Of a stretch of 33,565 nucleotides of DNA, positions 6,898 to 15,181 are shown piece after piece (the first letter of the stretch is position 1; each line of letters starts with the position of its first letter). Source of the stretch: Lyngbya sp. PCC 8106 (lineage in GTDB: Bacteria > Cyanobacteriota > Cyanobacteriia > Cyanobacteriales > Microcoleaceae); assembly GCF_000169095.1 (NCBI RefSeq), contig NZ_AAVU01000059.1, positions 1 through 33,565 on the forward strand, written 5' to 3'. The notes below the pieces were generated by a model. It was not told the origin of the DNA. It made no database searches and saw only the letters and a list, made by a program, of their open reading frames with translations. The position numbers were made by a program, and so were the translations under genes.

Positions 6898-8736
6898 ATG
6901 GACTCTTATGCTTATCTTCATTTAGCTGTGGCTTGTGAAGACCCTCCTGAGTACCAATTTAAAGCACCTACCTGTATTAATTGGAAGCAGTTTTCATCCT
7001 TAACTTACCCCTATTTTTTATCTCTAGCTGTACTCACCACAGCCTTAACCCTACCTCAATCTGCTGTTGCTCAGTTAATTACGCAAGGGAGTCGCGGCGC
7101 AGAGGTGAGTGCGATCCAGCAATCTTTACAATCTCTCGGTTTTTTTAATGCAACCGTGACCGGATATTATGGCCCGATTACTCGGGATGCTGTGATTCGG
7201 TTTCAGCAAGCCAACGGACTTTCTGCCGATGGTGTTGTTGGCCCCAATACCTTAGCGGCTTTAGGACTGGCGACTAATCCCAACCCTGAGCCTCCTCCTC
7301 TGGGCCGCGCGGCGATCGGTTTAGGTCAGGGAGATCAAGGCCCCGGAGTAACAGATTTACAAACCCGTTTGCGCCAACTGGGTTACTTTAATACCTCACC
7401 GACAGGCTTCTTTGGTTCAATTACCCAAAATGCAGTGATTCGTTTCCAGCAAGCCAACTTAATCCCCGCTACCGGGTTAGTCAGTGAAGAAACGCTAGTC
7501 TTTCTCAATAATCGGGTTCCGACATTACCAGGAAACCCGACACCTTTGCCTTCGGGAGTCCTCCAACAAGGAGACACAGGGCCAGCAGTGGGTGTCCTTC
7601 AACAACGACTTTTCCGGTTAGGATTTTATGACGGAGAAATCACCAACTATTTTGATGCTCGTACAGAGCAAGCGGTGATTCGTTTTCAGCAAGCTTACAG
7701 AATTCAACCCACGGGACAAGTTGGGCCGACAACAGTGAGTTATTTGATTAGTGCGACGGGAGAAGGTATTCCTTCAATTCCGACAACTCCTGTGGCTAAT
7801 CCTTCCCTTCCTTTGAGATTAGGCGATCGCGGTACCTCTGTCAGTTTGGTACAGCAACGACTCCGGGTATTAGGTTATTATAATGGTTCAGTAAACGGGA
7901 TTTTTGACCTCACCACTCGACGAGCTGTACTTGCGTTTCAGCAAGATTATGGTATATCTCAGACAGGAGTGGTCGGAGCTACAACTCAATCTTATTTAAT
8001 CAGTGCTGTTCCTCAGGTTCAGCCGAGAGTAATTTCTCAAGTGTCGAATTTTGGCATTCCTCAAGGTCGCCCCATCGGGGGAATTGCTCCAGTTAATCAA
8101 CCTGTTAATCCGCTTATTGCTCAAGGTCGGCCTTTCAATCCGACTCCCTTTGCTCCTGTTCCTCAAGGTCGGCCAATGAATGTTTCTCCCCTGACTCCTG
8201 TTCAACCTGTGGCGACTTACCGGAGTTTTGTGAGTGTGGGAGATACAGGCTTTGAAGTGAGAAAAGTACAACAACGTCTGCGAGATTTAAACTACTACAG
8301 AGGGCCGATTAACGGGTTTTTTGACCGCACGACTCAGGATGCTGTCGTTCGCTTTCAACGCTCAAATGGAATTACCCAGACGGGTGTAGTTGGGCCGACA
8401 ACGCGCATTTATATGTTTAATAGCGCTCAGTCTTCAGGATCTTCTTTAAAGGCTGATACTTCTACTCCGGCTACAACTCCGGCGACTGAAATTGCTCAAA
8501 CTCCTCTTCTTGAGACGACACTCATAACAACCACCACAACACCTGAAAATTCTCGCTTGGGGACTGCTAGTGTCCAAGAGTTGCAGAAACGATTACAAGT
8601 TCAAGGGCTTTATGAAGGGCCAATTGATGGGGTTTATAATCCTCAAACGGAAGCGGCTGTTAATCAAGCACAAGAGGTTTATGGTAGTAGTGCGAATGAT
8701 GTCCTGTTCGGCGGATTGCAGTCTCAATCTCGTTAA
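6898..8736 (+). CDS. Exported protein with six peptidoglycan-binding repeats
   Basis: A 612-residue protein with an unusually long N-region (MDSYAYLHLAVACEDP...) before a hydrophobic signal segment (FLSLAVLTTALTLPQSAVA-Q, about residues 40-60). Then come six PG_binding_1 domains, each about 63 residues, with the repeated pattern GD-x-G-x-x-V-x-x-(L/V)Q-x-R-L-x-x-L-G-(F/Y) and AVIRFQQ...TG-V-GP-T-T. They begin near residues 62, 138, 222, 307, 442 and 555; the sixth is degenerate. A Pro/Gln/Gly-rich linker containing three QGRP motifs lies at about 375-440. No catalytic domain is present, so it is a wall-binding protein. It is convergent with furA, as alr1690 is in Anabaena PCC 7120. ATG 6895 is an adjacent alternative start. 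Confidence 0.9.
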   Translation: MDSYAYLHLAVACEDPPEYQFKAPTCINWKQFSSLTYPYFLSLAVLTTALTLPQSAVAQLITQGSRGAEVSAIQQSLQSLGFFNATVTGYYGPITRDAVIRFQQANGLSADGVVGPNTLAALGLATNPNPEPPPLGRAAIGLGQGDQGPGVTDLQTRLRQLGYFNTSPTGFFGSITQNAVIRFQQANLIPATGLVSEETLVFLNNRVPTLPGNPTPLPSGVLQQGDTGPAVGVLQQRLFRLGFYDGEITNYFDARTEQAVIRFQQAYRIQPTGQVGPTTVSYLISATGEGIPSIPTTPVANPSLPLRLGDRGTSVSLVQQRLRVLGYYNGSVNGIFDLTTRRAVLAFQQDYGISQTGVVGATTQSYLISAVPQVQPRVISQVSNFGIPQGRPIGGIAPVNQPVNPLIAQGRPFNPTPFAPVPQGRPMNVSPLTPVQPVATYRSFVSVGDTGFEVRKVQQRLRDLNYYRGPINGFFDRTTQDAVVRFQRSNGITQTGVVGPTTRIYMFNSAQSSGSSLKADTSTPATTPATEIAQTPLLETTLITTTTTPENSRLGTASVQELQKRLQVQGLYEGPIDGVYNPQTEAAVNQAQEVYGSSANDVLFGGLQSQSR

Positions 8737-8763
8737 ATTCTGAGACAGTTGAGCAACATTTTC

Positions 8764-8794
8764 GCGGGGAGACGAACTCAATTTCCCCGCTTTT
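8764..8794 (+). terminator. Hairpin between wall-binding gene and furA
   Basis: GCGGGGA (8764-8770) pairs perfectly with TCCCCGC (8784-8790) around a 13-base loop and is followed by TTTTAT. It lies 27 bases after the stop of the plus-strand gene and just before the furA stop on the other strand. It reads as a terminator of moderate strength on the plus strand; on the minus strand there is no T-run. Confidence 0.55.
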
Positions 8795-8800
8795 ATCTCT

Positions 8801-9358
8801 CTATTCAATGCCATCTAGTTCTAAGTCTGATTCTGCTAAACTATTTTCGGTATGTTCCGCTTGCTCTGCGATCGCTTGTGAGCAAGACCATTCACTGGGA
8901 ATCAAAGAAGGCCACCCCATTCTTAAGGCTTCGTAGCAAACGGTATGAATTGTCAATTGACAGTCTAATAAATGGAGTCCGGATTTTTCGGCTTGCTTCA
9001 TGCCGATTTTTGAAATAGAATCGTTTTTGAATTCGATGGTTTTATTGCACTGGACACAGACTAAATGATGGTGATGATGGGGATAGGGTTGATTAATTTC
9101 GTAGTGCTTATGGCCTTCGGCAAGTTCGAGTTCTCGCAAAATCCCCAGTCGTGCCATGAGTTTCAGGGTGCGGTATATTGTTGATAAACTGATCGCTTCG
9201 CCTCGGCTTTTGAGAAGATTGTATAGATCTTCTGCGCTTAAATGGTTTCCTTTGGGAAGATTTTGAAAGACGTGCAGAATAGTTTCCCGTTGAGGAGTCA
9301 GCCGCCAGCCCTTATTATTCAGTTCAGATTTGAACGAGGAAGAGGTGTATAAAGGCAT
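8801..9358 (-). CDS. furA: Ferric uptake regulator FurA
   Basis: A 185-residue Fur-family repressor. The N-terminal winged helix includes GWRLTPQRETIL and the recognition helix SLSTIYRTLKLMARLGIL. The metal/dimer domain has EGHKHYE, the HHHHH block and CVQC. Counting from ATG 9358, the cysteines fall at 101, 104, 133 and 141, the numbering I recall for Anabaena FurA, where the C101-x-x-C104 pair is redox-active. This supports the start, as does the promoter just upstream (the frame is open to 9421, ahead of the -10). About 35 extra C-terminal residues, acidic (SLAESDLELDGIE), exceed the usual 150. Likely autoregulated through the Fur box at 9388-9406. Confidence 0.93.
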   Translation of the reverse strand: MPLYTSSSFKSELNNKGWRLTPQRETILHVFQNLPKGNHLSAEDLYNLLKSRGEAISLSTIYRTLKLMARLGILRELELAEGHKHYEINQPYPHHHHHLVCVQCNKTIEFKNDSISKIGMKQAEKSGLHLLDCQLTIHTVCYEALRMGWPSLIPSEWSCSQAIAEQAEHTENSLAESDLELDGIE

Positions 9359-9387
9359 AATTTTGTTATCAATAAAGCTTTCATACT

Positions 9388-9421
9388 GAAAATGATACAC
9401 AATAACTCTATCTATTGTCAA
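9388..9421 (-). promoter_or_regulatory. furA promoter with overlapping Fur box
   Basis: On the minus strand TTGACA (9421-9416) is followed after 18 bases by TATCAT (9397-9392). Overlapping the -10, plus-strand bases 9388-9406 match the 19-base Fur consensus GATAATGATAATCATTATC at 14 positions. Transcription would start near 9385, about 27 bases upstream of the furA ATG. The arrangement predicts iron-dependent autorepression. Confidence 0.65.
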
Positions 9422-9827
9422 AAAAGGTGCTTATTGAGAATAACTAGCTATAGTAAGAGATACGGACTTTTATTAATTTAATTCCGAAAATATCTTGTTT
9501 AGTTTTTTCCTCTAAATTCGTCTTTCGGGTTGATTCAGAAAATATCTATCTTCTGTTGTTTTTGGCTTGGGGGTAATTGAGAATACTTCCTCTAAATTCG
9601 CAAGGTTTAATCAAGTGTAACTTGGTGTTGAGGAGAATTCAAGAGAATAATTTACAACTGTAAAAATACCCTAACTTTATTTTAACTGAACTTTTCTGAC
9701 TATAACACAGTTCGTCGTTGTTAATTTATTCTCTGAAAATCAGAGTATTTTTACAGTATACTCCGCCAGGATTTTCCAACAATTTAATGGGATGACGGAG
9801 TTTTTCTTTTAACAAATATTCAGCAGA
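9422..9827. other. Intergenic region with duplicated motifs and hairpins
   Basis: No credible gene in this gap of 406 bases between furA and the vWA gene. It contains two exact 14-base copies of TTCCTCTAAATTCG (9507-9520 and 9587-9600) and two near-identical 15-mers, ATTC(C/A)GAAAATATCT (9481-9495, 9533-9547), suggesting a decayed duplication. A CTCTGA-AAA-TCAGAG hairpin sits at 9731-9745, followed by TATTTTT. A second pairing, ACTCCG with CGGAGT and a long loop, ends in TTTTTCTTTT near 9805 on the plus strand. Confidence 0.5.
9507..9600. repeat. 14-bp direct repeat pair, 80-bp period
   Basis: TTCCTCTAAATTCG occurs identically at 9507-9520 and 9587-9600, exactly 80 bases apart. A related pair of 15-mers flanks the first copy at a different spacing (52 bases), so this is not a simple tandem duplication. 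Confidence 0.75.
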
Positions 9828-12359
9828 TTAATTAGGCTGAATTTGTAACTCAATCTGAATAGTCTTATTAAGATCAGATGGAAACTGCCACATTTTCAGG
9901 GATTGCCGAACTCGATTAACTACAATCACTGTATCACTCGCCTTAGAAACAATGAGGTTGGAGTCAATATCATCCCAGATAATCCGTTCTACATTTCCCT
10001 CACGAACCACAACTTCAAACACCAATTTACCTCGAACCCCTTCTGGTAAGTTAACCCCTTGTAAATAGCGGTTGAGTTCAGTCGTCATCTCTTGATCTAA
10101 TCCCTCAACTGCAATCACTTTTAGACGGGATTCTGAACGGACAGAAACAGGAGTAGGGAGAGACGAAACTGAAGGAGGAGAAGGTGCAATTTCCGACGAA
10201 CGAATTCCTCTGCGTGTAGGTGTAGACTGTTGAGGGGAAGGAGATCCAAAACTGGGAACCGCATTAGAAGAACCATTAACTGAAGGTTCAGATCCAAAAA
10301 TCCCCTCATAACTAACCCCTTCTGGTAATTCTACCGGAATTTGTACCGTGCGGCGCGTGCCATCTGGATCGACTCTTACTTCTTCACTGACTGCCACAAA
10401 TGCGGTATACTGCGACAACAACTGGTAATCTAGAGCGGTCTGTGTGACTGCATCAACACCGGATCGGGTTTCACCCCCAAACATTTGATTCATTAAGTGT
10501 TTAATTTTTGCTCGTCCCCACAACTGAGCGATTGCACTATTACCAAAACGAGTGTCGATTTGAGTAGATGAAGTCGATTCAGGAATATTAACATTTGTCG
10601 AGGCTGTAAAGTTGACCGGAATGATTTGTTCATAGCGATCGCCATTAGCCGTTATTCCTCTAATCTTCAGTTTACCATTACGACGGTCAGTTTTTCGTCC
10701 AAAAATTACGAGGGGCTGATGATCAAATAAATCTGCAACTCTCACGGGGTAAATTTCAACAGGTTCCCCCCCTCCTTCCCAACCGACTTGAAGATTCGTT
10801 AAAACTGGATTATTGATTTGATTTACAAACAATTCTACCTGATCTTCTGTCGGTTCATCGGGGCGAGTAATTTGAGTTGTTCCTCGTCCAATTTCAGCCA
10901 AACGGTTCAATAAAAAGCGATTAACCGAACTTCCCACGCCAAAACTATAAAGACGATTTCCTGATTTTAACTGATTTTTGACAACCGAAAGAACTTCATT
11001 TTCATTCCCAATATAGCCATCTGTAATTAAGACAATACTGCGTAAACGTTTAACCGGAGGCGAGGGAAAATCCATCACTGTTTGAATTCCATTTAATAAC
11101 TCAGTTCCGCCATTAGCTTCGAGTTGATTAATATACGCAATTGCTTTTTGTTGATTGGTGACAGTATTGGTTAAGGGAGTCGCAGAAAGAGCGGTTGTTG
11201 TATCAGAAAAGTCGATAATACTAAAGGTATCATCAGGATTTAAAGATTGAATAAAGCGTCGCATCAGTTGTTTCGACTTGGCTAGAGGTTCACCTCGTTG
11301 AGAACCCGAAGTATCAATCAAAAAGACAACATCTTTTGCCACAATTTCATCTTGTTTATATTCTAAACTCGGAATCAAATAGGTCGCAAAGTGTCCCCCT
11401 CGATCATCAGCTTGAAGGAGTGTTTTCAGTTGTGTGGTTTCATCCGAAACCTGATAACGGATGATTAAATCTTTATTGGGAATTGTATCAGATTCTGCTA
11501 AATTTACTTCTATCTGATTGTCGCGATTTTGAGTAATAATCTGATGAGAAGGAGAGGTAATCTGTTCACCCAAAATACCCGCATCAATTTCTAACTTGAC
11601 ATTAATATCATGTCCGGAACGAGTCCCTGGAGGAAGGACAGGCGGAGTAATTCGAGACGCATCAGGAACCCGTTGTGTCTCTCGTATTTGTTGATTATTT
11701 AAAATTCCTGGAATATAACGAGGGCCTACAACCATTGGAAAAACAAACTCATAGTTTCCCTCTTGAAACTTCAAACTTTCTGTATAGCGAATTTTAACTT
11801 CTATTTGTTCACCGGGTTTAATATTGGCTAAAGATTGAGTAAAAATATTATCGCGTTCTTGTTCAAGTAAAGCCGTTGTATTTCCTTCCGTTTTGGCTTG
11901 TTCATAAATTGCTTGTGCTTCTTCTCGTTTTTTGAGAATAGACTTAACAATGCGATCACCAATTTTGATTTCCAGAGAATCCACTGCGGCTTCATCTGGT
12001 AAAGGAAAAACATAAATTGCTTCTAAAGTTTCTTCAAAAGGATTTTGAAACCGTTGAACAACTTCAACCTGTGAAACATTCCCAGAAATTTGACCCGAAA
12101 CCTCTGTTTTTTTCAGAGGAAACACCGCAGAAATATCATTTTCCGATAAAACATACAAACCGGAAACTTGACAATTAGAAGTACAATCAGAAGGAGTCTG
12201 AGCAGAAGAATTAGTTTGAGCAAGTTCCTGAACATTCGCCGCCGAAAAAAGCCGTTGGGAAGTAGTTGCAGCGACAGCCGTATTTAGAGGAATCTGAGTT
12301 AGGAAAAAAAACCCTAGCGAAATACGCAGTAAATCTGTTAAACTCGAAGAAGATAGCAT
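9828..12359 (-). CDS. Exported VIT/von Willebrand factor A domain protein
   Basis: An 843-residue protein. A signal peptide (residues 1-30, LGFFFLTQIPLNTAVAA) is followed by a VIT domain at about 65-200 (QRFQNPFEETLEAIYVFPLP, IYEQAKTEGNTTALLEQERD), the module of inter-alpha-trypsin inhibitors. A vWA domain at about 340-510 carries an intact MIDAS (FLIDTSGS, GGTELLNG, ITDGY). A Pro/Ser-rich linker at about 680-735 leads to a C-terminal domain (740-843) with GKLVFEVVVREGNVERI and a QSLKMWQFP motif, reminiscent of TonB/AgmX C-terminal folds. Metal-dependent adhesion in the envelope is likely; the ligand is unknown. It is transcribed alone toward furA; a promoter was not identified in the 12360-12779 gap. 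Confidence 0.88.
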   Translation of the reverse strand: MLSSSSLTDLLRISLGFFFLTQIPLNTAVAATTSQRLFSAANVQELAQTNSSAQTPSDCTSNCQVSGLYVLSENDISAVFPLKKTEVSGQISGNVSQVEVVQRFQNPFEETLEAIYVFPLPDEAAVDSLEIKIGDRIVKSILKKREEAQAIYEQAKTEGNTTALLEQERDNIFTQSLANIKPGEQIEVKIRYTESLKFQEGNYEFVFPMVVGPRYIPGILNNQQIRETQRVPDASRITPPVLPPGTRSGHDINVKLEIDAGILGEQITSPSHQIITQNRDNQIEVNLAESDTIPNKDLIIRYQVSDETTQLKTLLQADDRGGHFATYLIPSLEYKQDEIVAKDVVFLIDTSGSQRGEPLAKSKQLMRRFIQSLNPDDTFSIIDFSDTTTALSATPLTNTVTNQQKAIAYINQLEANGGTELLNGIQTVMDFPSPPVKRLRSIVLITDGYIGNENEVLSVVKNQLKSGNRLYSFGVGSSVNRFLLNRLAEIGRGTTQITRPDEPTEDQVELFVNQINNPVLTNLQVGWEGGGEPVEIYPVRVADLFDHQPLVIFGRKTDRRNGKLKIRGITANGDRYEQIIPVNFTASTNVNIPESTSSTQIDTRFGNSAIAQLWGRAKIKHLMNQMFGGETRSGVDAVTQTALDYQLLSQYTAFVAVSEEVRVDPDGTRRTVQIPVELPEGVSYEGIFGSEPSVNGSSNAVPSFGSPSPQQSTPTRRGIRSSEIAPSPPSVSSLPTPVSVRSESRLKVIAVEGLDQEMTTELNRYLQGVNLPEGVRGKLVFEVVVREGNVERIIWDDIDSNLIVSKASDTVIVVNRVRQSLKMWQFPSDLNKTIQIELQIQPN

Positions 12360-12779
12360 TTTAATTCACAAACTAGACAATAATCAAGATTTGTAGATTC
12401 ACACCAGCCAGACAGAAAATAGAAAAAAAGTTGAAGAAATGATCAGGGCAGAAAATTTAAGTTTGAATCCTACTGGTCATCAATAGAATAATGACTCAAG
12501 CCCGATATCCTCGTCCAGATATTTTGACATAATTTTTGTTTAAATCGATCCCGCTCACTCCATAAAAATCTGCAATTCCAAACCACACAATTCCGGCAAA
12601 TTAACGAAAATATCACCCTGAAAATCAACCCAAGCCAGATTAAATCTTGAAGAATAAAAAGATTGTTCACAAAGGTCGATACCCCCTAGAGAGAGGGACA
12701 TAAAAATTGTCAAATCGAAAAGATTTTGTGGCACAATACAAACTGTGCTTCATGGATTGAGTTGAGATGGGTAATTTTT
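12360..12779. other. Divergent intergenic region upstream of pyrG
   Basis: This 420-base gap separates the minus-strand vWA gene from pyrG. For pyrG, an extended -10 candidate (TG at 12729-12730, CACAAT at 12732-12737) with TTGTCA at 12707-12712 is visible, spacing 19; transcription would begin about 35 bases before the pyrG ATG. The minus-strand open frame at 12470-12670 (66 codons) has no ribosome site or recognisable features. Nothing else was seen. Confidence 0.4.
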
Positions 12780-14504
12780 ATGACTAAGTTTGTTTTTATT
12801 ACAGGTGGAGTTGTTTCGAGTATTGGTAAAGGAATTGTGGCTGCTAGTTTGGGACGTTTACTTAAATCCCGAGATTATTCAGTCTCAATTTTGAAGTTAG
12901 ACCCGTATATTAACGTCGATCCCGGAACCATGAGTCCCTTTCAACATGGGGAAGTCTTTGTCACTCAAGACGGTGCCGAAACTGATTTAGATTTAGGTCA
13001 CTACGAACGGTTTACAGATACCTCCATGTCTCGCCTCAACAGTGTTACAGCCGGATCGATCTACCAGGCGGTGATCAACAAAGAACGGCGAGGAGACTAT
13101 CAGGGGGGAACGGTACAAGTCATCCCCCATATTACCCATGAATGTAAAGAACGCATCCGTCGAGTCGCCCGAGACACCAATCCCGATGTCGTGATCACCG
13201 AAGTCGGAGGAACCGTTGGTGATATTGAATCTTTACCCTTTTTAGAAGCCATTCGTCAGTTTCGTAAAGATGTCGGACGCCAAAACGTGATTTATGTTCA
13301 CGTTACCCTGGTTCCTTATATTGCTTCAGCAGGGGAAATGAAAACCAAACCGACTCAGCATTCCGTCAAAGAATTGCGATCGATTGGAATTAAACCCGAT
13401 ATGTTAGTCTGTCGCTGCGATCGCCCACTCGCCAAAGGAATCAAAGAAAAAGTCTCTGAATTCTGCGATGTCGAAGTCGAGTCCGTCATTACCGCACAAG
13501 ACGCCGACAGTATATACGAAGTTCCTCTGATCCTCGAACGAGAAGGACTTGCCCAGCAAACCTTAGAACTCCTGCATCTTGAATCTCGTCAACCCGACTT
13601 ACGGGCTTGGCAAACCATCGTCGATCGCCTGTATCATCGAGATACTGATAATCTAGGGACTACACCGCCAACAGTCGAAATTGCGATTGTCGGAAAATAC
13701 ATTCAACTCAGTGATGCCTACCTCTCTGTCGTCGAAGCCTTGCGTCATGGGGCGATTGAAATCGGAGTCGAACTGAATATTCGTTGGGTTGACTCCGAAG
13801 AAGTTCAAAACAATAGTATTGAATCTGATCTCAAAAATATTGATGGCATCGTCGTTCCCGGAGGGTTTGGAATTCGAGGAATCGATGGTAAAATCGCAGC
13901 AATTCAATATGCTCGTGAACAAAATATCCCCTTTTTAGGACTCTGTTTGGGAATGCAATGTAGTGTGATTGAATGGGCGCGTCATATTGCTAAACTGGAA
14001 AGAGCCGATAGTGCCGAGTTTGACCCCGAAACCCCGAATCCAGTCATCAACCTTTTACCCGAACAGCAAGATGTCGTAGATTTAGGCGGGACTATGCGTT
14101 TAGGGTTATATCCCTGTCGTTTACAACGAGATACCTTAGCGTATCAACTCTACCAGCAGGAAGTGGTCTATGAACGCCATCGCCATCGTTATGAATTTAA
14201 CAACGCCTACCGCAACCTGTTTGTAGAGTCAGGTTATCAGATTAGTGGAACATCTCCCGATGGACGTTTGGTGGAAATGGTGGAACTCCCCAGTCATCCT
14301 TTCTTTATTGCAGCCCAATTCCACCCAGAATTTCAATCTCGACCTAATACCCCTCATCCCTTGTTTAGAGGGTTAGTCAAAGCAGCAAGCTGTCGGCGAT
14401 CATTGCATTCAAACGTTTCTACTCAGCGACAGTCCACAGAGAACAGCAGTTCAGAGAATTCTCAAGATTCTAACCGGGTTCAGTCCCCGGCTGAGGTTTC
14501 CTAG
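12780..14504 (+). CDS. pyrG: CTP synthase
   Basis: A 574-residue enzyme converting UTP to CTP with glutamine and ATP. The N-terminal synthetase domain begins MTKFVFITGGVVSSIGKGI (P-loop GGVVSSIGKG) and continues with KLDPYINVDPGTMSPFQHG and ITEVGGTVGDIES. The C-terminal class I glutamine amidotransferase domain has PGGFGIRG, the nucleophile cysteine in FLGLCLGMQ (residue about 389), and the His-Glu pair in FHPEFQSRP near 518. ATG 12780 is chosen because family members start MTKF/MTKY; the frame is open 18 codons further upstream. A Ser/Gln/Asn-rich tail of about 35 residues after LVKAA extends past the usual end and is probably disordered. Confidence 0.97.
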   Translation: MTKFVFITGGVVSSIGKGIVAASLGRLLKSRDYSVSILKLDPYINVDPGTMSPFQHGEVFVTQDGAETDLDLGHYERFTDTSMSRLNSVTAGSIYQAVINKERRGDYQGGTVQVIPHITHECKERIRRVARDTNPDVVITEVGGTVGDIESLPFLEAIRQFRKDVGRQNVIYVHVTLVPYIASAGEMKTKPTQHSVKELRSIGIKPDMLVCRCDRPLAKGIKEKVSEFCDVEVESVITAQDADSIYEVPLILEREGLAQQTLELLHLESRQPDLRAWQTIVDRLYHRDTDNLGTTPPTVEIAIVGKYIQLSDAYLSVVEALRHGAIEIGVELNIRWVDSEEVQNNSIESDLKNIDGIVVPGGFGIRGIDGKIAAIQYAREQNIPFLGLCLGMQCSVIEWARHIAKLERADSAEFDPETPNPVINLLPEQQDVVDLGGTMRLGLYPCRLQRDTLAYQLYQQEVVYERHRHRYEFNNAYRNLFVESGYQISGTSPDGRLVEMVELPSHPFFIAAQFHPEFQSRPNTPHPLFRGLVKAASCRRSLHSNVSTQRQSTENSSSENSQDSNRVQSPAEVS

Positions 14505-14611
14505 TTGAGGTGAATAGGGCTAACATCTAAACAGAGAGGATTTGAGAAACGATTCATGTCGGGTAACTGAATTCTTGATCACGCATTGATTTAGAGGTTT
14601 GAGGTACTCCT

Positions 14612-15031
14612 GTGGCTCACTGGATTAAAATTTTAGAGGACAGAAAACAATATATCGTCAATCTAGATCGGATTGGCGCTTTTTGTGCCGAAGCCAACCA
14701 GCGGATCAAATTTTGGTTACCCGATAGTGGTCAACCTCTTGTTGTGAGTGGACTAGCCAACCCTGAAGTTTATCAGATACTCTGGAACTATATTGAAAAA
14801 ATCATCGCCCCAGTGAGTCAGAATTATTGGATTCGGTTAGAGTATGAACGCAAAGAATATTTAATTAATCTCAGTCGAATTCAGGCTTTTGCTTGCGATG
14901 CCGGAAAGCGAATTACATTTTGGCTACCCGATGGCGTTGAACCAATTATTCTCAATCCTCAGACTTATCCAGAAGTTTATCATCAAGTCCAAGAATACAT
15001 TCGGAATACGACAGGTTATTCACTTCCTTAA
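14612..15031 (+). CDS. Unknown protein with tandem internal duplication
   Basis: A 139-residue protein starting at GTG 14612, supported by GAGG at 14601-14604 with seven-base spacing. It consists almost entirely of two copies of one 62-65 residue unit. Copy 1, residues 4-66: WIKILEDRKQYIVNLDRIGAF, IKFWLPDSG and PEVYQILWNYIEKI. Copy 2, residues 73-135: WIRLEYERKEYLINLSRIQAF, ITFWLPDGV and PEVYHQVQEYIRN. Each unit looks like a small beta-sheet followed by a helix. No signal peptide or membrane segment, so cytoplasmic. I do not recognise the family. It follows pyrG by 107 bases and precedes the pentapeptide gene by 150. Confidence 0.78.
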   Translation: MAHWIKILEDRKQYIVNLDRIGAFCAEANQRIKFWLPDSGQPLVVSGLANPEVYQILWNYIEKIIAPVSQNYWIRLEYERKEYLINLSRIQAFACDAGKRITFWLPDGVEPIILNPQTYPEVYHQVQEYIRNTTGYSLP

Positions 15032-15100
15032 TCACAAACCCTAAAAAAACATTAATAAATCTTAACTTTTAGTCGCTATATTGTAAACTATAAAAATGGC

Positions 15101-15116
15101 TAAGTATGTATACTTA
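15101..15116. promoter_or_regulatory. Palindromic operator candidate
   Basis: TAAGTAT (15101-15107) and ATACTTA (15110-15116) form a perfect 7-bp inverted repeat with a two-base centre. It sits 66 bases ahead of the pentapeptide/regulator/kinase genes and seven bases past a TATAAA at 15089-15094, so a bound protein would cover the likely start of transcription. Which protein binds is unknown. Confidence 0.4.
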
Positions 15117-15181
15117 ACACTTGGTTTTCTAGTTCTAGAGAACTAATTGTAGGTCTAAAATAATGGTTAAGATTTTTAAAG

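Noticed and set aside
9359..9421. Longer furA start (21 extra residues)
   Set aside because: It would lie upstream of the predicted -10 and start of transcription, and shifts the conserved cysteine numbering away from Anabaena FurA.
12470..12670. Minus-strand 66-codon open frame upstream of pyrG
   Set aside because: No ribosome site, composition not protein-like, and no family resemblance; it lies in a divergent promoter region.
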